From assembly GCF_047511655.1 (NCBI RefSeq), contig NC_133390.1, positions 158,841,583-158,905,582 of the forward strand: a stretch of DNA of 64,000 bases, given 5' to 3'. This document shows, in pieces, positions 10,980 through 43,429 of the stretch. The notes beneath the pieces were generated by a model that was not told the DNA's origin, made no database searches, and saw only the letters and a program-made list of their open reading frames with translations. This DNA comes from Castor canadensis. Its lineage: Eukaryota > Chordata > Mammalia > Rodentia > Castoridae. Position 1 is the stretch's first letter; each line of letters begins with the position of its first letter. The translations under genes were made by a program, and so were the position numbers.

Positions 10980-11645
10980 ACAAGACTGTCCTTTGCCCAG
11001 GATTCCCCTTGCTTGGCTCAAAGTTCTGCCCATCCGCCCTGCCCCGCCCCACTTCCAGGAATGATGAGGGCCAGAGCTGGCCCACACTTTGTCCCTGAGT
11101 GGAGACAGTTTCCTGTGACTTCCAGGCAGAAGGGACAGAGCCAGGGTAGCCTCAAGAGTGATGTGCCAGAACAGGGACCTGAAAGCCATGTCCCCAAACC
11201 AAGTTAGAGGGCAAATGAAGGTCTGGACTGAAGCAAGGCAGCAACTCATAACCCTATGTCAGCTTTCTCAGGAAGCACCACCTCTTGAGTATGCACTTAC
11301 CTTCCTAAATGATAGTCTGTGAGTCCAGGAATAATTATTATTTTTAAAATACTTTGCACTTCTATTCTGAATCTGATTTTCCTTTCAAATGGCATAACTG
11401 CCCATTTGCTCCAGGGACTATGACTGTTGGGTCAGTCTCCAGAGGGTTTTCAGATCACCTGCTTCTTTGAAGGAGTAGATGTGTTTTATTCCTAGGATCA
11501 GAGGAACTTGTCTTCCTTGTTCTGTCCCACACTTCATGAACAGAGCCCTGCCTCTGAGAGACACTCTCAGGTTAAACTCTTATTTTCTTGTCCTAGTCTG
11601 CTCAAGCCTCACAGTTATAGGAATAAAGTCTGTGACCTCAAGAGA
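10980..11645 (+). other. ACSS2: ACSS2 3' untranslated region
   Basis: The sequence runs from the stop to just past an AATAAA at 11622. It shows no splice sites or recognisable repeat. The end is inferred from the signal, so it is approximate. Confidence 0.75.
11622..11627 (+). terminator. ACSS2: ACSS2 polyadenylation signal AATAAA
   Basis: Canonical hexamer about 640 nt after the ACSS2 stop, followed within 30 nt by a TG-containing stretch (gtctgtgacc). Confidence 0.75.
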
Positions 11646-12064
11646 CTGGTGATTGGTTTTCTTAGGTATCTCCCAGGATGTGTAAAGCTGCTCTGGTTTG
11701 TGTGGCAGATGGGAAGGAGAGTGGTATTTCCTAGGACAACCCCAATATCTTTCTCCTAGAACTTTTGGTTGGGGAAGAGCTAGGCAAAACTTCACTCAGG
11801 ACCTCTGACAAGCTCCGAGCTAAGCAGTAGTGACTGAAGTCAGTTTACAACCGTGATGTCCCATCATGTTGCTCTCCCACCTGGGTTCCTGCCAGGCCAT
11901 CTCTCCTCCCATGAGCTGTAGGAGTATTACTGGGGTGACTGGTGACTGGAATCTCAAGGTCCAATCCATAAGGGCCAATCATTTTTCATGCTCTAATTTA
12001 CCTTAAGTGAGCTGACTTAGATCATAGTTACTCCCTCCTCTCTGTGTACAATGCAATTAATCAT

Positions 12065-12483
12065 TGAATTAGCAATGTCATTTTATTTAAGGCAGAGCTA
12101 GAGAAAGTCTATGCCCTTCCATCTCCCTCCTCCTATCATTCAGTTCTATCTCAAATCAGGCATTGGAATCTGCTGGAAAGGCTGATGAAAGGCCAACAGG
12201 AGGTGGCAGGGTTTACAGACCTTTTCCTCAGAACAGTTTCCCTTCCCACATTCCAAAGATTTGGGGGTCTCTAGAGCTCATCTAAAGGAAACATCTCTTT
12301 TCTAATCCTCAGATGGTTTGCTAAGGGAAGGTACCCAGCATTCACCCTTCCTTGAAGACCCTGGAGGTCTCTGGCAGAGACTAACCCTTCTAATGGGAGG
12401 AGGGCAGCCTCTCAGGAGGACTAGGAGAGGAATGACAAGTATAGGGGATAGAAGGTCTCTTGAGTGAAGTCCAAGTTATGTCC
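12065..12483 (-). other. GSS: GSS 3' untranslated region
   Basis: The region runs from the GSS stop to just beyond a minus-strand AATAAA (12082-12087). No repeat is recognised in it. The end is approximate. Confidence 0.7.
12082..12087 (-). terminator. GSS: GSS polyadenylation signal (AATAAA on minus strand)
   Basis: The plus strand reads TTTATT, about 400 nt downstream of the GSS stop. The ACSS2 signal lies only ~455 bp away on the other strand. Confidence 0.7.
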
Positions 12484-33394
<20,911 letters not shown>

Positions 33395-34696
33395 CCTAAC
33401 CTGTGACAGACAAGAGAGCTTGGTGACAGATGGCCTAGGGACTAACAACCACCAAAACTGGCTAGTAGCCACCTCCCAACACTTCGGGACCCTGCTGGTA
33501 CAACAATGGCATTAGTCTCACAGTAAGGAAGCAGTGGCTCAGAAGTGAAATGGCTTTCCCTAAGCAATGACTGGTAAAGTTGAACTTGAACCCAGGTCTC
33601 TGGACTCCCAGCCCAACACTCATCTTGAGAGAAAAAAGACAGTGAAGTCATATGTGACTGAGGCAAGTTCCTTCCCCTCCCAGAGCTGCAGATTCCCTAC
33701 CTGTGAAACAAGTGGGTGGAGGTAAATCAGTGGTTTCCAAACCTGGCTGAACATTCTGAGTTACTTGGGAAAAATACAGATTCCTGAGCCCCACTGCAGA
33801 GATTCTGATTTAAGAGGCCTGAAAGGAGGGAGGGCTTGAACCTCTGTATTTTTAGAAAAGTTTTCCTAGGATAGAAAACATTCTACTAGTTATTAATTTC
33901 CCTTCTTATTCCAACAACCCACTCCAGTAGATCTTAAACAAATCCCATATGAGGCATGAAGGAGCCCTTTGTGGAGTACCATGAAATGCAGATGAGGTAA
34001 TTTCCTTCCTCATACTACCCAGAAGCAAACTTGCTAGCCGGAACCAAATTGCATTTTATATATGGACATCTATCATCACAACACAAAATATTTTGAAAAT
34101 CACATTAGCAGAGTGGAAATAACTGAGACCCAGGTGGCCAAGTCAATGTAATAGGAGAAAGAGCCTGACTAGCTGTGTAGAGACCCTCAGAGGTATACCA
34201 ACTCACACTGCTACTCATTCATTTTGCAGCAGGCCTTAGGCATTTAGAGCTGGATAAAATTCTGGAAACACCAGTCATTAATTTTGTTCTGCCCTATTGT
34301 CATTTAATTTTAAGAAAAGAACATAGCTACCCAACACAGTGGTCCCCAGGAAGAGAGTGAGAATGATAGGCAACCTCTATCACTTTCAACTACATCTTCC
34401 TCTCCTCATGACAAAGCTGGGGTTAGATCAATCACACAAGTCTGCCAGCCTCAGCACAATGTTTTACAAAAATGAGCATGTGATCTCAAGAGGATCCTGA
34501 CAACATCCCTGTTAGCTGAGAGACAGAAGACAATAGATATAGTAAAGAGCAAGGTTCTGGAGTCAGACAGACCTAGGTTTGAATCCATAATATTTTTCTT
34601 ATAAACAAGGTCACTACGTGGATTAAATGAAAAACTTGGCATGAAGTTTCTCATCAGTGTTTCTTTTCTCAGCATGAAGTTTATTAGTGAGATGCT

Positions 34697-35190
34697 GAAT
34701 AACTCTATAAAGAAAAGAGATTTATTAAGCTCACAGTTTTGGAGATTCAAGGCATGGCACTGGCTCAAGTGAGGACCTCATGTCAGACAGCACTACAATG
34801 GCAGTAGTGAGAATGAGAAGGACCAAAGAGGGTGACTCAGTATCAGGCTCATTCTCAGGCCAATCTACTCCCTTGAGAACTAAGCCAGGGTTCCACAAGA
34901 ACTATCTTAATCCCTTTCAAGGGCAGATCCCTCGTGGCCTAAGGATCTTTTGCTAGACCTCATCTCTTTTATTTATTTATTTATTTGCAGTACTGGGGTT
35001 TGAACTCAGGGCCTAGTACTTACAAGGCAGGCGCTCTACCACTTGAGCCACTCCACCAGCCCAAAGGGCTCACCTCTTAATGGTCCCACCATCTCCCCCC
35101 AATATCACCACATGCGGGGAACCAAGCCTCCAACACATAAACCCTTGTGGAATACACTCAAGCCATATCCAAACCATAGCAGGAAAATCA
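34697..35190 (-). repeat. MaLR-type LTR carrying an ID SINE
   Basis: aaaagagatttattaagctc, ggcatggcactggctc, cttaatggtcccaccatctc and caagcctccaacacataaac follow the order of MST/MLT1 LTRs. An ID-like SINE is inserted at ~34968-35062 (tactggggtttgaactcagg, ccactccaccagccc). Only the LTR is visible; it encodes nothing. Confidence 0.7.
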
Positions 35191-35483
35191 AAAAACAAAC
35201 CACCAACAACAAAAAGTTCTATACATAGGAATTTGTTGTTTGTTTGTTTTGGACTGTATCATTTAACAGTAAAAGAAGACTTTTCAGAGGTCACACAGCA
35301 GCCAAAATGGCAGAACCAGGACAAGAAACCATGACGGACATTACAGCAATGAGGCCTTCCACTACTCTGGGATTTCAACATCTGTCTGCTGGACTTTTGC
35401 CTAGCTGCCCAACATTGTTAATATCAAGCCCTTGACTGGGTACTAGAAACATTGAGAAAGTAAAACATAAAATTATCACTAGG

Positions 35484-35562
35484 CTGGCAGAATGGCTCAA
35501 GTGGTTGAGCACCTGCATAGTAAGTCTGAAGCCCTGAGTTCAAACTCCTGTACTGCCTGCCA
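35484..35562 (+). mobile_element. ID-like SINE
   Basis: ggctggcagaatggctcaag, tggttgagcacctgcatagt, gagttcaaactcctgtactg. Confidence 0.85.
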
Positions 35563-35600
35563 ATATCTATATCTATATCTATATCTATATCTATATCTAT
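35563..35600. repeat. Hexanucleotide microsatellite (ATATCT)n
   Basis: About 6.3 perfect copies, where the ID A-tail would be expected, directly followed by a B1-like element (35601-35698). Confidence 0.93.
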
Positions 35601-35698
35601 CACTATGGCAGGATGTAATCCCAGCACAAGGACGCTGAGGCAAGAGGATTCCAAGTTCGAGACCATCCTGAGCTACACAGCAAGACCCTGTCTCAAGA
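35601..35698 (+). mobile_element. B1-like SINE, 5' truncated
   Basis: aggatgtaatcccagcacaa, gcaagaccctgtctcaag, then an (ATA)n patch. Confidence 0.82.
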
Positions 35699-36815
35699 TA
35701 GTAATCATAATAATAATATTCACTATGAAAAGTGTTAACCGGGGCTTTTGTTTTTCTCATTCTATAGTCTTAACACTTTCTTGTGGCTGGCTTCTATTTT
35801 AGTGATGACACTCAAATCTGTATTTTTCAAAGCAGTACTGTCCTGAACTTCAAACTAGCATACCCAACTTCCACACAACCAGAATAGAATTTCCTCTCTC
35901 CCCAAACATCAGTTTCTCCTCTGATGAACCTCACCCTGGCACCCAAGCCTCCTATGTACTTTTATCCTACCTACGTCCCATTCTCCACCAATCCTGTGGA
36001 TTCTGCTGCCAAATACACAGCTTTGAATTGCTCAACGTCAACCTGCACTGACAGCCGAGTTCTGCCCACCCCCATTTCTTCCCTGGACACTGAACAGATT
36101 CAGGGTGAAGCACCAGCCTCTCTCTTTGCCCTTTGAACACTCCCCACCACTCCTAAGCTAGTTTTGGAATTTGTTCCTGGTCTTCTCTGTCTAGGATTTC
36201 TACAGACTGTTCCTTTTCCCTGTACCACAGAAACAGCATTTGCCTTTTCTAGCGCCTAGTACTGCATTCAAAGATCATTAAATAAATGAATGGTGACTGA
36301 ATCACAACAACTTCACACCGCCAACAAGGAAATCCGGTCGGACTTTATCCCAATGGCGAGGCCAATGCCTGCTCCCGGCCTAGGGCAACCACACAGTGGA
36401 GGCTTGCCCACTCTCTCCCACCCCGGATAAAGTTTGGTCCTAATCTCTCCCAGCTTTCTTTTTTTATTGAGGTTTTTTTTTTTTTTTTTAACTTTGGCTC
36501 TGGTCTCACTGGCCCTGGGTCTCCGACACCTGCCCAATCTGGAGGCAGAAGATGTGGAAAATCTAGGATCCACACGCGCCACCCCAACCTCCTCCCGGCG
36601 CCGCCAACGGGTTTGCGCTCCAGGCTCTCCCGGCCTTCGGCGTTCCAAGGGCTCGCCAGACCCCTCCCTCAGAACTGTCTTCCCGAGGAATCATGACCCT
36701 CGCCAGCCGCCGTTGCTGAGCCCCAACCTACTCTTCCGTTGTCCGGCTGCGTACGGCTCTCAGACTCCTTGCGCCGTTACCCGAGTTCAGGGGGCGGGGC
36801 CTCAGCACGACCCAG

Positions 36816-36827
36816 TGCGCTTGCGCA
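36816..36827. promoter_or_regulatory. NRF1-like site TGCGCTTGCGCA
   Basis: One mismatch from the consensus YGCGCAYGCGCR, in the CpG-rich region beside a GC box. Such sites are common in housekeeping promoters. Confidence 0.55.
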
Positions 36828-36923
36828 GACCTCCCCCGCAGGGTTTAAAGAGGTAGGGCGGAGCAGGAGACCCACGCCTGTGCAGCTGGACGGCGGCCGG
36901 GAAGGGGCAGTTAGCGTGTGAGG

Positions 36924-36933
36924 GCCACGTGGC
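36924..36933. promoter_or_regulatory. E-box palindrome GCCACGTGGC
   Basis: A perfect 10-bp palindrome around CACGTG, the binding form for USF/MITF/TFE-type bHLH-Zip factors, ~100 bp from the NRF1-like site. Confidence 0.5.
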
Positions 36934-37394
36934 TTTAGGGGTTCGTCGACTGCACCCAAGCGAACCGACCTTGGGAAATAGGGGCGGGGTCAAGCTAGGT
37001 CGGTGGTAACCTTAACTCCTGTAGCGTCAGTGCTGGTGACATCCAATGTAGGATGGAGAAACTCCTGCTCAGAGCTACGTCAGGGACACACACTTGAGAG
37101 GTGGGGGTGGGCGTGGTAATAGAAGGTCCGAGAGGGGCAAGAGACTGACTGACGCAGGGTCACAGTATTAAAATCTAGGCTGTTTTCCAGCTCAGTCAAG
37201 TCCCAGAAAAAAACCTATCTGGTTTTTCTCACATGGGACAGCGGCAGGGAAAGCCTGAGAGGAAAGGAAAGCATTTCCATTTTTCTAGGAATGTTGAAGT
37301 AAGTACTGTTTGAAGGTGACCCAGTGTTTTGGGGGGTTTGTTGTTGTTGTTTTAACTCTTCAGTACCACTTACAACAGGATCTGGAGCAGTATT

Positions 37395-37480
37395 TTTATT
37401 ATTTGGCGGTACTGGGGTTTGAACTGAGGGGTTCAGGCTTGCTAGGCTCTCTAACGCTTGAGCCACACCTGCAGCCCTGG
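37395..37480 (-). mobile_element. ID-like SINE
   Basis: tactggggtttgaactgagg, cttgctaggctctctaacgc, ttgagccacacctgcagccc. Confidence 0.87.
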
Positions 37481-37694
37481 GGCAGTATGTGAATTCATGG
37501 TCCTACCCTGCCTCCCCTTTGGCAGCCCCCAGTGCCTTAGCTTTCTTTTTCCTAGATTGTGAGAGAATCCTGTGCAATCTGAAGCACCTGATAAGAATTT
37601 TAGTTAAATGAAATTTATCGGTCCAAACCCTAGGGAATTAACCATGAATAAGAGATGGCCCTGCTTTCAGTCTGACTAAGGTAGAAGTGCTTTT

Positions 37695-38165
37695 CTGGTG
37701 GATTCAGGGAAGAACTTCAACGTCATGAAGGATGAGTATAGGCTGTGAAGGAGATGGAGTGGAGGTGGGAGGCTGGGTGCCCCAAGTGGCAGGAAAAGCA
37801 GCAAAGGCATACAATCCTGAGTTTGGACTTGTTTTAGAGACAGGAGTTTGGTATAAATAATAAGGAAGACCTGGGGTTGAGACCAGGCTGTTAGAAGCTC
37901 AGTCTTGGAGAAGTAGCCTTTGATACCAGATGAAGGAGTTTAGTGGTTATCCACTGGGCAATGGGAAGCTGTTGGAGGGTTTAAGCAGAGGAGAGACATG
38001 GTCAGTTTTGTGTGTTAACTGTTGGTTGCACCATGGCAGTTGGTTTGGAATTAGGAATACTATGGCCAGAAAGAGCTCAGAGAGGGTTAAGGTGTAAGAT
38101 AATGAGACTGAGATAGACAGTGGTTGTGAGATGGAGAAAAGGGGATGACAGGTTAAATAGAGATT
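37695..38165 (-). repeat. L2 LINE fragment
   Basis: gcaaaggcatacaatcctga and taagcagaggagagacatgg follow reversed L2 order. Confidence 0.55.
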
Positions 38166-38599
38166 TAGGAGGGAGAACTTTGACTAATTATAGATCAGTG
38201 GACCAACTCAGGGACCTAGATCCTTCCAAGTCCTTAGATAAAGTATGTACAATCTCTCAACTACAGGACAGATGGAGCCCTCCAATCTTCTTGTGTGAAT
38301 GGGGATAGGGATGGCAGATAGGTGGTCTGGTTATTGCCAGAACAATGTTTGTTGATCTGATGTCTTTTCCTTGTCTGCTTATGTACCTAAGAGGGATGTG
38401 AAGCATTAGTTATTATAATAGGCCCCAAGTAGCAGAAAAGGGCTGCTGTATTAAGCTAGAACAAAGGAAGCTATTTCCAGTGCAGCATGAAATTAAAAAA
38501 AAATGACCCAAGGTTCTCTGTACAGAGTCCTCTCTTTCATGACAGATCACCAATGACACATATCAGGTATGGATTGGTGAGATTTGGGGAGGATCCCAG

Positions 38600-39060
38600 A
38601 CCTTAACAGCCCTTTGGTTGAATCCCCTTGTGGCAGGTAGGGTGGCTTCATTCCCATTTTGTAGGTGTGGCAACTGAACCTGAGAAGTTATGTGGTTTGT
38701 TCAAGGTGACCTAGTATGTGGTGGGACTGGAAATGAAGGACTCTTAGTCTAGGATCTTTCCAGTGAAGCTTTGTTCTTCCTCCTCCCTCCATGTGGCTGC
38801 TTTGCCTCTAAATCTTGGCATTACTGGCTCCTTGTCATTCCTCCTTAAATACCACCCCCATTAGCCTATGAGTTTTCTTCAGAGCAGTTGTTAGTACCTG
38901 AAACTGTAACTTGTATTTGTCTGTTTCCTTCTACTGGAGTGTGAGTGCCATCAAAGGGCCAATATCTGTCTTGTTCACCACTTTTCCTCCCACCGCCTGG
39001 AATGATGCCTAGCACATAGCAGATGCTCAATAGTATTTGCGGTGTAATGGAAATAGGCTG
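38600..39060. repeat. Antisense MIR followed by L2 3' end
   Basis: MIR reversed at ~38600-38760. L2 plus strand at ~38810-39060 with ctagcacatagcagatgctc near its end. Confidence 0.6.
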
Positions 39061-39286
39061 AGGATGGAGGAAGAGTAAAAACTGACAAGTGAAAGTTTAT
39101 GATGTCTAGGTACTGCTCACAAATTGCCTGATTTAATCACCTCACAGCCTTTCAAGGTAGACAGTGTTATCTCCGTTAAGTGGTTTGAGGTTATTCATTA
39201 AACACAAAGTTTTGCATATTCTATATGGAGGAATTCACAGACTTTCTCAGGCCCAATCAGGAATCTAGGATAAAGAAACCCAGGGT

Positions 39287-39640
39287 GCTGGGTGTTGGTG
39301 GCTCATGCCTGTAATCCTAGCTACTTGGGAAGCTGAGAACAGGAAGATCAAAGTTTAAAGCCAGCCTTGGGAAATAGTATGTGAGACCCCCATCTCCAAA
39401 AAATAACTAGAGCGAAATATGGACTGGAGCCAGGCACCGTTGGCGTATTCCTTTACTCCTGGCTACTCAGAAGACATCAGGAAGATCATAGTTCAAAGCC
39501 AGCTCAAGCTAATAGTCCTCAAGACCCTGTCTCAAAAATACCCAACACAAAAAAGGGCTGGCAGAGTGACTCAAGTGGTAGAGCACCTGCCTACCTCAGG
39601 GTGTGAAGCCCTGAGTTCAAACTCTAGTCCCACCACAACA
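39287..39640 (+). mobile_element. B1-ID dimer inserted into the ID half of another dimer
   Basis: A first B1 half (39287-39400) leads into ggactgga of an ID half, which is cut by a complete second dimer (from ~39430: aggcaccgttggcgtattcc to gagttcaaactctagtccca). Confidence 0.82.
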
Positions 39641-39829
39641 AAACAAAAACAAGCAAACAAACAAAAACCAAAAAAAAAACCAGAGGGAATTTGCCCAAGG
39701 TCTTTCTGATTCCCTGAGCCTTTGCTGGTTTCTCACTATATGGCAAGGATAGATTCCATTTAGTAGTCTATAGGCAACCTGCTGAAGATTCTGGAGCAGA
39801 GGGAGATGCAATGAGGTTTGACTGGCTCA

Positions 39830-40140
39830 GAGCTGAGTTCAAATCTTGATTCCACAACCCAGAGGGATGACTATAAGCAAGCCATCTCACCTCTCTGAAA
39901 CCCACTTGCCTCACCTTCAAAATGGAATCTGTTTTTTCCTAATAATTATTCTTAATCTGGTCACTAAGTGCGAGGTACTTGGCTAATGACTTTATAGTCA
40001 TTAACTTTTTAACCACAACTCTATGAGGGGATGCTGTTTGAGGTCAGTAATGGTACAGTCTCCATTTTTACAGCTGGAGAAGTGGAGGCATGAAGAGGTG
40101 TCCTGACTTGCCAGAGATCACACAGTTTGGCACTGTTTAG
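39830..40140. repeat. Facing MIR fragments
   Basis: Plus-strand MIR ~39830-39930 and reversed MIR ~39945-40140 (ggtacttggctaatgacttt, cagagatcacacagtttgg). Confidence 0.55.
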
Positions 40141-41579
40141 TCATTGTGTCCCTCCCCCACACACCCCTTGGGATGTGCCATAAGTTTAGGCTTCTCAAAG
40201 CTGACTATTGAATCTCTATTCTAGAGTTCATGGGAATATTTAAGTATGGATTAGATGGGGGGCAGGTGGGAGAAAGAAAAGTAGAAACAAAACAAAAAAA
40301 AAAACAATAAGCAGGGCTGTACTGCAGTTTGAATGACCAGTCCCTTAGCTTTCTGTCTTGCCTTTGCCCCTGTGGAGACCTCTGTTCAAGTCTGGACTGG
40401 CCTTTTGATTGGGACATCTCCCTGTCCCAGGGTCTGCATAGCATGGGGTCTACATCTGTGCACATGACTGCTGTCTCTTTTTAGCAGTGACATCACTCTG
40501 CCTAGAATTGTTTTTGAGGCTCTCTCCCCACTTGGCTGGGGCTGCTTTGGCCATTGAAAGTGTAATTCTGCATTCCAGCCCCTAACACAGGCCTGACCCA
40601 GCATGTCTGCTCAGGAAATACCTGTGGAATCAAAGTGAAGACTCTTCATGTGTGGAGGATTTATTGTGTGCCAGGCCTTTCCCTGACACTTTATATGTGC
40701 CATCTCATTTACATTCTTGCAGTAAACCTGGGAGGTAGAAGTTATTTTACTGAGAAGAAAAAAAAAAAATTCAAGGAAGTTGGCCTTTGCCTTAGGGTCC
40801 CTCGCAGTGGTTGATGGTGCCATGTCTGGTTCCAAGACCTCATGATAAAGTCTTAGAGGGGGAGTGGGCTGACAAAGAGGAGGCACATTTCTAGGTCCTA
40901 GGATCCTCACTCAGAACCTTCTATTTACAAGCTTCCTAGTATAGCTCTCATTTTATTTCTGAGCAAAGGAGCTCAGAAAGGACAGTTGAATAATAGTCCT
41001 TTTTCTCTACTTACTAGTTTTCTACTTTTACGTAGGATGGGATCTGGTTTTATTCATCATTAAAAACCCAGTTAGATCCAGGTTGATATTCAGTAAATAC
41101 ATTAAAATTTTATGTATTGTGAAAACATTGAGAATTCAAAGATTAATAAACACCCACATATCTACTATCCAGCTTGTAAAATAAAATATTTCTACTATAG
41201 TATTTTCCTCTTTTCATGGGAGATACTTTCCAAGACTCCCAGTGGGTTCCTGAAACCACAGATAATTCCGAACTCAATATGTACTACATTTTTTTCCCTG
41301 TACATACATACCTTTGATAATTTAATTTATAAAATAGACACAGTAAGAAATTAGCAATAATAACTAGTAATAAATAGAACAATTATAGCAACATACTATA
41401 ATAAAACTTATTTAAAGCTAATGAATTACTTCTGAAATTTTCTGTTTAATATTTTTTAAGCCATAGTTGACCAAGTGTAAAATCATGGAAAGTGAGACCC
41501 TGAATAAGAGGGGGATAACCACCCCTCCTGGGAAAAGACTCTTCTAAGTTTTGTGTTTATTATCCCAATGCAATTTTTT

Positions 41580-41660
41580 TAAATGGTGCTAGGGATCGAA
41601 CTCAGGGCCTTGTGCATGCAAAGCACACATTTTGCCACTGAACTACATCTCAGCTCCCCT
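41580..41660 (-). mobile_element. Classic ID-type SINE
   Basis: gctagggatcgaactcaggg, ttgtgcatgcaaagcacaca, actgaactacatctcagctc: the wording differs from the commoner local ID unit. Confidence 0.8.
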
Positions 41661-42539
41661 ACACAACTATCGAGCTATAACTCATATACAATAAAATTCA
41701 CCCCTTTAAGGTATACAATTCAGTGGGTTTTAGCATATTCATAAGATTGTACAGTCATCACCAATTCCAGAACATTTCTACCACTCTGTAGAGAAGCCCC
41801 CAACCCATTAGCAATCACTTGCCATTCTTTCCTTTTCCCAGCCCCTAAAAAACAGTAATTTACTTTCTTCTACTATGGATTTTCCTATCCTGGACATTTC
41901 ATATAAATGGAACCCTATAATATGTGACCTTTATTTAGCATAGTGTTTGGATCAGAACTTTATTCCTTTATTTGGATGAATAGTCTTCCATCATATGGAT
42001 ATACATTCTATGTTCATCCATTCATCATTTCATAGACATTTGGGTTGTTTCTACTCTTTGCTATTATGAATAATGCTGCTAAGAATACTCATAAGTTTTT
42101 GTGTGAATGTTACGTTTTCAGTTTTCTTGAGTAAATATCTACAAGTAGAATTTCTGGGTCATATGGTAGCTATATGTTTAACTTTTTGAGGAATTTACAA
42201 CTGTTTTTCAAAGTAACAGTAATGTATAAGAGTTCCAATTTTCACATCTTCACCAGTACTTTGTCTGATTATGGCCATCCTAGTTGGTGTGAAGTGGAAA
42301 ATGATTTGCATTTTCCTTATGATTAATGATGAGCGCATTTACAGAAATGTGCTTTTTGGGCATTTGTGAATCTTCCTTGGAGAAGTGTCTATTTAGTTCC
42401 TCTGTCCATTTAAAAATTATTTATCTCTTTTTGTTGTGTTTAAAGAGTTCTTTTTGTATTCTAGATACCAGATACTCATTAGATATATGATTTGTAAGTT
42501 TTCTCCCATTCTGTAGGTTGTCTTTTCAATTTCTTGATA

Positions 42540-42665
42540 GTTCCTTCCTTCCTTCCTAACTTCCTTCCTTTCTTTCTTTTTTTCTTCCCTTCTCCTGCCT
42601 GCCTTCCTTGACTTCCTTCCTTGCTTTGCCTGCCTTGCCTTGCCTGCCTTCCTTTCTTCCTCTTT
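42540..42665. repeat. Pyrimidine-rich (CCTT)n tract
   Basis: Almost pure C/T on the plus strand, made of cctt/ttcc units with CCTGCC variants; probably grown from the A-tail of the adjacent ID SINE. Confidence 0.88.
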
Positions 42666-42667
42666 CT

Positions 42668-42748
42668 TTTTTGTGATATTGAGAATCAATGCCAGAGACT
42701 TGTGCATGCTAGGCAAACACTCAAAACTCTGAGCTCCATCCCCAGACT
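42668..42748 (-). mobile_element. Classic ID-type SINE inside L1M
   Basis: attgagaatcaatgccagag, gcatgctaggcaaacactca, gagctccatccccagac. Confidence 0.8.
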
Positions 42749-42939
42749 TGATAATGTCTTTTCTATTTTTAATTTTGCTGGAATCCAATTTATCTGCTTT
42801 TTAATTGGTTGGTTGTGCTTTGAGGGTCATATCTAAGAAACCATTGCCTAATCCAAGTTCACAAAGATTTACACCTATGTTTTCTTCTAAAAGTTTTCGT
42901 TTTAGCTCTTTTTTTTTTGAGCCTTAAAAATGACCTCCA

Positions 42940-43325
42940 ATGGTCTTATTTTTTTAGTGTTTTATTAAAATATAATAGTGGTACAGGAGGTTTCATTATG
43001 ACATTTCCATATATGCATACAATGTACTCCAGTTTGGTTTATCCCTCCATTATTCTCCCTCTTCCCTCTCCCCCTTTTTAAAATGAATTTAATGGTTTCA
43101 ATGTTCTATATGCATACATGTATAGAAAATACATCAACCGTTTTTGCCCTCCTTTACCTTCTTCATTTACCCTCCCCCTCAGACCTTCTCCTTATCATGA
43201 CTTGTTTTACATTCCTGTCGTTCCTTGTTTAAGTGTCTGTCCATTGTTTCATGGGGTTTTGCTTTGGAATTTCACCTGTCAATATATTGTACTTTAAGCA
43301 GTCTAAACCCCCAATTTTATCTCTT
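42940..43325. repeat. Unidentified insert interrupting L1M
   Basis: L1M text stops at the gttttagctc segment and resumes with tgtctttgattcatttttag after this block. It includes aggtttcattatgacatttc and several ccctcc stretches. Family not recognised. Confidence 0.5.
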
Positions 43326-43429
43326 ACAATTATGTCTTTGATTCATTTTTAGTTAATTTTTGTACATTGTATAAGGTAGATCCTGTGTATGTTTTAACCC
43401 TTTCACTAAATGTGTTTCTAAACAATATG

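Larger units (their letters stand above)
36540..37000. promoter_or_regulatory. CpG-rich promoter region of GSS, possibly bidirectional
   Basis: This is the only clearly CpG-dense, GC-rich, repeat-poor stretch between the GSS start exon and MYH7B. It holds GC boxes at 36791-36800 and 36981-36990, an NRF1-like near-palindrome at 36816-36827, and an E-box palindrome GCCACGTGGC at 36924-36933. It lies 3.2-3.6 kb upstream of the GSS ATG exon, where a noncoding first exon is required. I cannot place the transcription start or the first-exon donor. In the human locus MYH7B transcripts are annotated from near this end, so plus-strand initiation is possible. Confidence 0.75.
41660..43420 (-). repeat. 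L1M 3' region, interrupted
   Basis: Plus strand shows reversed old L1: caataaaattcaccccttta, ctattatgaataatgctgct, gatatatgatttgtaagttt, aagaaaccattgcctaatcc. It is broken by a pyrimidine tract (42540-42665), an ID SINE (42668-42748) and a foreign block (~42940-43325). Confidence 0.8.

Noticed and set aside
34697-35190. Retroviral genes next to the MaLR LTR
   Set aside because: Only LTR-like text is present; no gag/pol/env-like frames were seen.
35424-35760. Open frames with DIDIDI and YRYRYR peptide repeats on the minus strand
   Set aside because: These are translations of the (ATATCT)n microsatellite and flanking SINEs.
36313-36856. Arg/Pro-rich open frames on both strands in the CpG region
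   Set aside because: Open frames are expected in GC-rich DNA lacking AT-rich stops; the peptides match no family and overlap promoter motifs.
42417-42788. Lys/Arg/Glu-rich 123-codon frame on the minus strand
   Set aside because: It reads through L1M, a (CCTT)n tract and an ID SINE; not a gene.
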